Source: Bradyrhizobium algeriense
Lineage (GTDB): Bacteria > Pseudomonadota > Alphaproteobacteria > Rhizobiales > Xanthobacteraceae
Reading direction: 5' to 3'
Length of the DNA: 64,000 bases
NCBI RefSeq assembly: GCF_003062295.1
Contig: NZ_PYCN01000021.1
Span: 62,001 to 126,000, forward strand
Position numbers and translations under genes: made by a program. Under the pieces are notes generated by a model that made no database searches, was not told where the DNA came from, and was given only the letters and a program-made list of their open reading frames with translations. How positions within the stretch are numbered: the first letter of the stretch is position 1; each line of letters starts with the position of its first letter. Below, piece after piece: positions 57,943 through 64,000 of this stretch.

Positions 57943-58782
57943 TCAACCTTTCGGCCGGCGCGCGCGCTGTTTCTGCCACTGTGCATCGGTCCATTGCAGC
58001 AGATCCTCGGCGCCGGAACTGCGCAAATGCGCGCCGCCATCCTGCACCACCATCTCGCCATTGATATAGCCGGCCTGGTCGGAAATCAGAAAGCTCGCCA
58101 GATCGGCAAGTTCGCCATGCTCGCCGGCGCGCCCGAGCGGATTGCGTTGCGCCCAGCTTTCATCGCGGCCCTCGGGACGGAGTTGACCCGAAGCGCCCGG
58201 CGTCGGGAACGCGCCGGGCGCGATCGCGACCGTGCGCACACCCTTGGGTCCCCACTCCACCGCAAGGCTTCGGGTCATCGCGAGCACGGCGGATTTCGCC
58301 ATCGCCGACGGCACCGTGAAGGCGCGACCGGTGATCGTCGAGGTCGAGAGGATGCTCAGCACCACGCCTTTGTGCTTGCCGTCGATCCAGCGCCTGCCCG
58401 CGGCGAGCGTGCAATACATTGTACCGTGCAATGTCGGCGCCAGGATCGCATCCGCCGCCCGCGACGACAGATGTTCGGTCTGCGCGATGAAGGTCGCGGC
58501 GGCATTATTGACCAGCACGTCGATCGGCGCCTCGCGCCATATCTCTTCCATCATGGCATCGACCGCGGCACCGTCGCGGATATCGCAGCCGATCACGCCC
58601 ACCTTGCCGCCGAGTTCGCTGCGCATCTTTGCTGCCGTCGCCTCCAGCAATTCGAGCCGGCGGCCGCAAATGATCAGCTCCGCGCCAAGCTCGACGAAGC
58701 GGTGCCCCATCGCAGCCCCGAGCCCCGAACCGCCGCCGGTGACCAATATCCGCTTTCCCGCCAGCAAGCCCTTTTCAAACAT
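57943..58782 (-). CDS. 2,4-dienoyl-CoA reductase-like SDR
   Basis: This 279-residue short-chain dehydrogenase has the cofactor motif TGGGSGLG near residue 15-22 and LVNNAAATFIA near 90. The usual YxxxK pair is replaced by S159/K163 (VPSAMAKSAVLAMT), the pattern seen in peroxisomal/mitochondrial 2,4-dienoyl-CoA reductases and their bacterial relatives. It may therefore work on unsaturated fatty-acyl-CoAs, though this is inference. It is divergent from the quinone oxidoreductase gene. Confidence 0.88.
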   Translation of the reverse strand: MFEKGLLAGKRILVTGGGSGLGAAMGHRFVELGAELIICGRRLELLEATAAKMRSELGGKVGVIGCDIRDGAAVDAMMEEIWREAPIDVLVNNAAATFIAQTEHLSSRAADAILAPTLHGTMYCTLAAGRRWIDGKHKGVVLSILSTSTITGRAFTVPSAMAKSAVLAMTRSLAVEWGPKGVRTVAIAPGAFPTPGASGQLRPEGRDESWAQRNPLGRAGEHGELADLASFLISDQAGYINGEMVVQDGGAHLRSSGAEDLLQWTDAQWQKQRARRPKG

Positions 58783-58904
58783 CGTTTGAATCCCCTTCGA
58801 TCACCATAAGGCCCATGCGCCTGAATCGGATTGTAGCCCGGCTTCAAATCCGGCAAGAAGCTGCCAGCCTCTTATATTCTCGGCCCGAAAAATCAGGTGC
58901 GCCC

Positions 58905-59879
58905 ATGAAAGCCATTCTCTGCTCGCAATATTGCCAACCCGACGACCTCGTGCTGGCCGACGTCCCCGATCCGGTGGCCGAACCGGGACAGGCCGTGATT
59001 GCCATCAAGGCCGCGGCGCTGAATTTCTTCGACATCCTGATGATCCAGGGCAAGTACCAGATCAAGCCGCCATTCCCGTTTTCGCCGGCCGCCGAGGTTG
59101 CCGGCGTGATCGAAAGCGTCGGTGCAGGGGTCACCGACCTGAAGGTCGGCGACCGCGTGGTGGCGTCCTGCGGCCATAACGGCGCGCGCGAAAAGATCGC
59201 GCTGCCCGCGAGCTCTATTGTGAAAATTCCCGACAATCTGGATTTCGATCGCGCCGCCGGCATCATCATCATCTACGGCACAGCGCTTCACGCGCTGGAA
59301 GACCGCGCCAGCCCGAAGCCCGGCGAGACGCTGGCCGTGCTGGGCGCTGCCGGCGGAACCGGACTTGCGGCCTGCGAACTCGGCAAGCTGATGGGCCTGA
59401 AGGTGATCGCCTGCGCGTCGTCGGACGAGAAACTCGAATTTGCCAAAGCGCATGGCGCCGAGCTCACGCTGAACTACAGCAAGGAAGACCTGAAGGAGGG
59501 CTTGCGCCGGCTCACCGGCGGCAAGGGCGTCGACATCATCTTCGATCCGGTCGGCGGCACTTACGCCGAAGCCGCATTGCGCTCGATCGCCTGGGAAGGT
59601 CGTTTCCTGGTGATCGGCTTCGCCGCGGGCGACATTCCGAAGATGCCGCTCAACCTCGCGCTGCTCAAGGGTTGCGATATCCGCGGCGTGTTCTGGGGCG
59701 CGTGGACCAGGGTCAATCCGGAGAAGAACCGCGCCAACCTGGAAAAGCTCGTGAAGTGGACCGCGGAAGGCAAGATCTCCTCGCATGTCGATCGCACGTT
59801 CCCGCTGGCGCAAACCGCCGAAGCGCTGAAGGTGCTCGCCGGCCGCCAGGCGATGGGCAAGGTGATCCTGCATCCCTGA
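58905..59879 (+). CDS. Zinc-free NADPH:quinone oxidoreductase-type MDR enzyme
   Basis: This 324-residue medium-chain dehydrogenase/reductase shows AEPGQAVIAIKAAALNFFD near 20, AAEVAGVIESVGAGVTDLKV near 65 and the Rossmann segment LAVLGAAGGTGLAACELGKL near 145. It lacks the structural-zinc cysteine cluster, as in the QOR subgroup. It probably reduces quinones or enoyl compounds with NADPH. The ATG at 58905 (MKAILCSQYCQPDDL) is the family start. Confidence 0.9.
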   Translation: MKAILCSQYCQPDDLVLADVPDPVAEPGQAVIAIKAAALNFFDILMIQGKYQIKPPFPFSPAAEVAGVIESVGAGVTDLKVGDRVVASCGHNGAREKIALPASSIVKIPDNLDFDRAAGIIIIYGTALHALEDRASPKPGETLAVLGAAGGTGLAACELGKLMGLKVIACASSDEKLEFAKAHGAELTLNYSKEDLKEGLRRLTGGKGVDIIFDPVGGTYAEAALRSIAWEGRFLVIGFAAGDIPKMPLNLALLKGCDIRGVFWGAWTRVNPEKNRANLEKLVKWTAEGKISSHVDRTFPLAQTAEALKVLAGRQAMGKVILHP

Positions 59880-60228
59880 GAGGCGATGCCCGGGTCATCC
59901 GTTGAATGGTCGTCCGCTTGAAGAAGCGCAAGCGGCCCGTGCGATGCGTGGGCCGAAGACCTGTGCCGCTGTGTGACGCATGTCTCCAATGTCATATCAC
60001 CGAGATCATTTCCCGGTAACAATGCGTGTTCCTAAACCCCCTTATGCCGCTTCTTTGCCTCAATCAAACCAAAATATCTCCTCATTCGCACCGCCCGGCG
60101 CCGTTTTTTGAGCCCATTCCGTGTGCGACTTTAACCATCAGTAAAGGGGCTCCTGTACGTCGACAAGAGCAAGAAGCAAGGTGCAGGGGACGCCCGTAGT
60201 TGCGTTCAGTAGTGGGGAGCATCATCCA
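59880..60228. other. Gap upstream of the Sel1-type membrane protein gene
   Basis: This 349-bp spacer has an AT-richer stretch (60010-60150) and probably holds the promoter of the downstream gene. I see no supported gene, terminator or repeat. Confidence 0.5.
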
Positions 60229-61347
60229 ATGGCGGAGAATACCAGGCTGCCAACACAGCCAAGAGATCCGTTTGACCGGTTCGACGAAGCTATCAGCGAT
60301 CCTCGGTTGTACGAAGCGGATCAGTCTCGATACGCGCAGCTACGAGAGCAGCTACGGTATGAGCCGGAACCTCAATATGAACCGGAACCTCAGTATGAGC
60401 AGCCTCAGTATAAGCAGCCTCAATACGAGCAGCCCTTTGCGCTGTCGTTTGAGCGGACGGATGTGCTGCCGGAGGAGCTTCCGCCGCACGAGCCGGTACC
60501 GCTTTTCCTCTCCAACTACGAAGAAGAGTCTCACCAGCAGCTTTCCGAATATGCTTTCGCGGGCGGCGACCGGCGGTTCGGCAGCGGTGGGCTGAAGAAG
60601 GCGCGCGCGGGGCGCATCGTAACCGGCGTCGTGGTGGTGTCGGCAATAGCGGCCGTTCTCGCACTGTTTTCCATCGACTCGACCCGTGCTGTCATCTTCA
60701 ACGCCTCGCTCGGCGGTGGTGGTGGCGGCAGCGCGCCGCCGCCCGCTCAGCTCGCCGCGGCGATGCCGGAGCCTGCGCAGCCGCAGCGCATTGCCGCGCC
60801 GCCGCTCGCCGCCGAACCGTCCGGAGCAGAAGTTGCGGCTGCGCGCCGCACGCCGCCCAATGCGCTGGCATCGGCATCGCCGACGCGCGACGAAATCGCC
60901 GCCGCCTATCAGAGTGCGCTCAAGGGCAAAGTCGCGGTACCCGAGCCGGTGGCGCGCGAAGCCGCCCGTGAGGTCGCTGCGGTAACACCGACGACCCCGG
61001 TGGTCGCGGTCGCTCCGGTCGTTCGTGAGCCCGTTCCGGTGACGCGTGAAGCGGCTCCGGTTCGACGTATCGATCCGGACGAGCTTGCGGCGCTGCTAAA
61101 GCGGGCGAAGAGCCTGCTTGCGATCGGCGACATCACTTCCGCCCGACTGCTGCTCGAACGGGCCGCGGACGCCCAGGAGGCGGAAGCCGCCCTGATGCTG
61201 GCGGGAACGTATGATCCGCTGGTGCTGGGCAGCCAGGACTTGCGAAGCATCACGCCCGATCCGGCAGCGGCGCGGGTTTGGTATCAGAAGGCCGCCCAAC
61301 TCGGTTCAGCAGACGCGAAGCGGCGGCTCGGTCAGCTGCAGAACTAG
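60229..61347 (+). CDS. Single-pass membrane protein with tyrosine/glutamine repeats and Sel1-like C terminus
   Basis: This 372-residue protein has a cytosolic N terminus containing tandem YEPEPQ/YEQPQ repeats (about residues 44-70). One membrane helix (IVTGVVVVSAIAAVLALF) lies near residue 130-150, followed by a Pro/Ala-rich linker. A C-terminal segment resembles Sel1/TPR repeats (LAIGDITSARLLLERAADAQ, PDPAAARVWYQKAAQLGSAD, AKRRLGQL). No function is known; the layout suggests a cell-envelope scaffold. The ATG at 60229 is used; a GTG at 60181 would add 16 residues. It lies 52 bp before a TAXI-protein gene. Confidence 0.78.
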   Translation: MAENTRLPTQPRDPFDRFDEAISDPRLYEADQSRYAQLREQLRYEPEPQYEPEPQYEQPQYKQPQYEQPFALSFERTDVLPEELPPHEPVPLFLSNYEEESHQQLSEYAFAGGDRRFGSGGLKKARAGRIVTGVVVVSAIAAVLALFSIDSTRAVIFNASLGGGGGGSAPPPAQLAAAMPEPAQPQRIAAPPLAAEPSGAEVAAARRTPPNALASASPTRDEIAAAYQSALKGKVAVPEPVAREAAREVAAVTPTTPVVAVAPVVREPVPVTREAAPVRRIDPDELAALLKRAKSLLAIGDITSARLLLERAADAQEAEAALMLAGTYDPLVLGSQDLRSITPDPAAARVWYQKAAQLGSADAKRRLGQLQN

Positions 61348-61399
61348 GCAATCAACTACTGAATTAGAGAAATACTCAAGACCAGCGCGAGAGGTATTT

Positions 61400-62578
61400 A
61401 TGCGACATTTGTTCGGAATGGCATTGCTCGCCATGACGATGGCATGCAGCAACACGGCGGCCCGGGCGGCAGAGACGGAGTACGATCCGGCCAAGGTCAG
61501 CGAAAGCCTGAAGGCCATTTTTCAGTTCGGTTCGGTCGCCACCAAGCAGGCGCTGAACGCCAATACGGTCACACTGATCTCGGGGACGATCGGCGGCACC
61601 TATGTGCAATTCGGTGCCGACCTCGCTTCCGTGCTCGACGACGGAAACAAGTTACGCGTACTTCCGATCGTCGGGCGCGGCTCTGTGCAGAGCGTCGCCG
61701 ACATCCTGTTCCTGCAGGGCGTCGACCTCGGCATCGTGCGAGCCGACACGCTCGACTATCTGGAGAAAAAAGGCTTCGCAAAGGACATCAAGAAGCAGTT
61801 CACCTATGTGACCAAGCTTTACAATGAAGAGATGTACGTCCTCGCCTCGAAATCGGTCACCAACATCAACCAGCTCAACGGCAAGAAGGTCAGTGTCGAT
61901 CTTCCCAACGGCGGCACCTTCGTCACCGCGGCGATCGTGTTCGAGCGGCTCGGCATCAAGCCTAACTTCCTCTATCTCGAACAGCGCATCGCGATGGAGA
62001 AGATGAGGGCCGGCGAGATCGACGCGGTGATTGCGGTCGGCGGCAAACCCTACAAGTCGGTCGCAGGCTTCAAGGACGATCGTTTCCACCTCGTTCCGGT
62101 CGACTATTCGCGGCCGCTGCAGACCGACTATCTGCCCGCGACCCTTACGTCGAAGGACTATCCCAACCTGATTGCGGAAGGGGGGAAGGTCGATACCATC
62201 GCCGTGCCTGCGGTGCTCGCCGCCTACAACTGGGCCCCCAACACCGACCGCTATCGCAAGCTGGCTCTGTTCGTGGACGCGTTTTTCACGAAGTTCCCGA
62301 CGTTCCAGAACCCGCCGTTCCACCCGAAGTGGAAGGAGGTCTCGCTGTCGGCGCCGTTGCCCGACTGGCAGCGTCTGCCGGTCGCCGATCAATGGCTCAA
62401 GAGCCATAACGTCGAGGCCGTGTCGCGCGCCAGGTTCGATGAATTCCTGAAACAGAGCCCTGCGACCGCGGCAAACGTCAAGTCGGACGCGGACAAGGAA
62501 ACCCTGTTCAGGCAATTCCAGGCCTGGGAGGCCGAGCGAGGCACGAGGGCGCAGGCTCCCCAGCCGGCGCAGCGCTAG
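61400..62578 (+). CDS. TAXI-family TRAP solute-binding protein
   Basis: This 392-residue exported binding protein has a signal peptide (MRHLFGMALLAMTMACSNTAARA). The TAXI-type fold starts near residue 55 (VTLISGTIGGTYVQFGADLA) and continues LRVLPIVGRGSVQSVADILF, then GVDLGIVRADTLDYLEKKGF and KKVSVDLPNGGTFVTA. TAXI proteins deliver substrates to TRAP transporters. No TRAP permease gene is seen in the window, but the window ends in a second TAXI gene. The start at 61400 begins the signal peptide. Confidence 0.86.
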   Translation: MRHLFGMALLAMTMACSNTAARAAETEYDPAKVSESLKAIFQFGSVATKQALNANTVTLISGTIGGTYVQFGADLASVLDDGNKLRVLPIVGRGSVQSVADILFLQGVDLGIVRADTLDYLEKKGFAKDIKKQFTYVTKLYNEEMYVLASKSVTNINQLNGKKVSVDLPNGGTFVTAAIVFERLGIKPNFLYLEQRIAMEKMRAGEIDAVIAVGGKPYKSVAGFKDDRFHLVPVDYSRPLQTDYLPATLTSKDYPNLIAEGGKVDTIAVPAVLAAYNWAPNTDRYRKLALFVDAFFTKFPTFQNPPFHPKWKEVSLSAPLPDWQRLPVADQWLKSHNVEAVSRARFDEFLKQSPATAANVKSDADKETLFRQFQAWEAERGTRAQAPQPAQR

Positions 62579-62586
62579 AGCGCCGG

Positions 62587-62973
62587 CTATTCCGTCACTC
62601 CAGCGGTGTCGATCCCGCGCTTCAGCGCCGCGCGGGCGGCATCGCGATGCTCCTGCGTGATGTGGCCCGCGACCATGCGGATGGCGGTGGCCAGGACGGC
62701 GGCATCGTCGGTAAACCCGAGCAACGGCAGCATGTCCGGCATGAAATCGAGCGGCAGAATGAAATAGGCGACGGCGCCAAGCAGCGCCGCCTGCACGTGA
62801 CGCGGCGTCTCCCTGTCGAACGCACAATAATAGGCTGCGAGCAGGTCTTCGGCGAAGGGAAGCTGCGCCACCACCTGCTTGAACTTGATCCAGAAGCGCC
62901 GACGCACGCTTTCACGGTCCTGCGCCAGCCGGTCGGCCGGATCGAAACCTGCGGTGTGGTCGGACGATGCCAT
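62587..62973 (-). CDS. DUF1232 (YkvA-type) protein
   Basis: This 128-residue protein carries the DUF1232 segment (ALLGAVAYFILPLDFMPDML, then PLLGFTDDAAVLATAIRMV), with one hydrophobic stretch that may be a membrane helix. Function unknown. The ATG at 62973 (MASSDHTAGFDPADR) is chosen; a longer frame upstream overlaps the pterin dehydratase gene. It is convergent with the TAXI gene, eight bases apart. Confidence 0.85.
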   Translation of the reverse strand: MASSDHTAGFDPADRLAQDRESVRRRFWIKFKQVVAQLPFAEDLLAAYYCAFDRETPRHVQAALLGAVAYFILPLDFMPDMLPLLGFTDDAAVLATAIRMVAGHITQEHRDAARAALKRGIDTAGVTE

Positions 62974-63077
62974 CGCGGCGCTCCCTCTGATCCGGCGCGG
63001 CAGATCGCCGCGGCCGATCGTATGATTCAAGAATTGGGGATGTCCGCCCCGCCCCGCAAGATCGCGGGCGCGCGAAC

Positions 63078-63383
63078 TCAGGTGACGCCCAATTGCCTCG
63101 CGATCGCATTCATCGCCTTGGCCAGATCGATGTCGAGCCGGGTGACGCCGCCGGCGTCGTGGGTCGCCAGCACCACTTCCACCGTCTTGTAGACGTTCTT
63201 CCATTCCGGATGATGGTCGTTCTTTTCCGCCACCAGCGCGGCGCGGGACATGAATCCGAAGGCTTCGTTGAAATCCCTGAAGGTGAAGGTCCGCCCGATC
63301 GCCTCGCGTCCGGGCGTCTCGGACCAGCCGGGAAGTTCCGCCAGCGCCGATTTCCGTGCCTCCGCCGACAGCCGTTCCGCCAT
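63078..63383 (-). CDS. Pterin-4a-carbinolamine dehydratase
   Basis: This 101-residue enzyme recycles tetrahydrobiopterin by dehydrating the 4a-hydroxy form (PhhB/PCD family). The conserved AFGFMSRAALVAEKNDHHPE block and the WKNVYKTVEVVLATHDAGGVT strand are clear. Its usual partner phenylalanine hydroxylase is not in the window. Confidence 0.93.
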   Translation of the reverse strand: MAERLSAEARKSALAELPGWSETPGREAIGRTFTFRDFNEAFGFMSRAALVAEKNDHHPEWKNVYKTVEVVLATHDAGGVTRLDIDLAKAMNAIARQLGVT

Positions 63384-63599
63384 GATCGCCTCCCGTTTCA
63401 GATCGCTTCTACCCTAACACCGAAGGCCGCATCGGAGATCCCTCGCCCAAAATGGGCCGCAACGGGTGCCAATGGCGGTTTGCGGCGCCGGTAACCATGA
63501 CGCAGATGTAACAATGGTTAGGCGGGAAATTTGCTAGGGTGCTCGTGTAAGTGTGCCCGGCGGCATGAAGTTGCACCTCCAACGATCATCCAGGGATTG

Positions 63600-64000
63600 A
63601 TGACCGACGGCCCCCTTCTTTCGGAACAGCCGGCCCCACCTTCGCCCCGCTCAGCGAAACGACGGCTGACCTTCGTTACGCTGGCTGGCGTGCTGGCCAT
63701 CGTCGGTGCGCTGGTGGCCGGCTATTACTTTGCCATGCGGCCCGTGACCCTGCGGATCGCCGTCGGCCCAGCCAACAGCGACGACCTCAAGGTCGTTCAG
63801 AACCTGACGCAGGCCTTCAACAACCAGCGAAACAGCGTGGTCCGGTTGCGCCCGGTGCAGACCGATGGCGCGGTGGCGAGCGCCAATCTGCTCGGCGAAG
63901 GCAAGGCCGATCTCGCCATCATCAGGGGCGACCTCGATGTGCCGAAGAATGCGCAGGCCGTGGCAACGCTGCGCAAGAACGTCGTGGTGCTGTGGGTGCC
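63600..64000 (+). CDS. Second TAXI-family solute-binding protein, 3' end outside window
   Basis: The first 133 codons are visible. An N-terminal membrane anchor (RLTFVTLAGVLAIVGALVAG) precedes a TAXI-type start (LRIAVGPANSDDLKVVQNLT, then ANLLGEGKADLAIIRGDLDV). The reading frame is open to the end of the window. It resembles the anchored, TRAP-associated TAXI proteins, and a permease may follow beyond the window. GGGATTG lies close upstream of the ATG at 63600. Confidence 0.8.
   Translation, partial: MTDGPLLSEQPAPPSPRSAKRRLTFVTLAGVLAIVGALVAGYYFAMRPVTLRIAVGPANSDDLKVVQNLTQAFNNQRNSVVRLRPVQTDGAVASANLLGEGKADLAIIRGDLDVPKNAQAVATLRKNVVVLWV

Overview
The window looks like a chromosomal segment of a Bradyrhizobium-type alphaproteobacterium (Rhizobiales, Nitrobacteraceae). 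The evidence is high GC with strong GC3 bias, the gene neighbourhood ffh-rpsP-rimM-trmD-rplS-leuC-leuD-asd-leuB followed by sdhCDAB, and many short palindromic intergenic repeats of the kind that crowd Bradyrhizobium genomes. The species assignment is inference. No rRNA, tRNA, CRISPR array, prophage or intact insertion sequence was found.

Layout. 1-7952: a partial helix-hairpin-helix protein, then on the minus strand dapF-mtaB and ftsY-yciB (ispZ) with a divergent RluA-type pseudouridine synthase between them, two exported proteins (GyrI-like and SIMPL) and a metallo-beta-lactamase-fold hydrolase. 8474-13099: ffh and the rpsP-rimM-trmD-rplS operon, which is interrupted by a foreign-looking DUF4304 gene and by repeat elements, ending in a strong terminator. 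13392-18500: leuC and leuD, separated by a run of small exported Gly-, His- and Tyr-rich proteins and a zincin. 18520-31750: a glycosyltransferase, CoA-ester lyase, carbonic anhydrase, UPF0114 protein, asd, leuB, two transporters, a molybdopterin oxidoreductase with its cytochrome b, a fasciclin protein and folB. 32027-36300: a class IV aminotransferase, an SDR, malonyl-CoA synthetase, and a decayed locus with an internally deleted TauE/SafE gene beside a LysR tail. 36513-40066: sdhCDAB. 40342-48739: a hybrid histidine kinase, a GST-tail fragment, a BacA/SbmA-like ABC exporter, an FkbM methyltransferase, a glyoxalase-fold protein and a very proline-rich OmpA protein. 48891-64000: homocysteine methyltransferase, TetR regulator, alkaline phosphatase, argG, PAP2 phosphatase, rlmN, an IalB-like protein, a DECR-like SDR, a quinone oxidoreductase, a Sel1-type membrane protein, two TAXI solute-binding proteins (the second cut by the window edge), a DUF1232 protein and pterin dehydratase.

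How the genes fit together. The segment is mostly housekeeping: protein targeting (ffh, ftsY), translation (rpsP, rplS, rimM, trmD, mtaB, rlmN), amino-acid synthesis (leuB, leuC, leuD, asd, dapF, argG), the TCA cycle (sdhCDAB) and envelope functions. I found no obvious new multi-gene system. The most distinctive signals are: three TGAAY boxes with identical 11/21-bp spacing upstream of two small exported His/Gly-rich protein genes that also share an N-terminal motif; the DUF4304 gene inside the ribosomal operon; the two-gene decay scar at 35.6-36.3 kb; two adjacent long hairpins upstream of dapF; a 4 x 21-nt tandem repeat at the ftsY/rluA divergent promoter; and at least seven families of palindromic repeats, some nested or chimeric.
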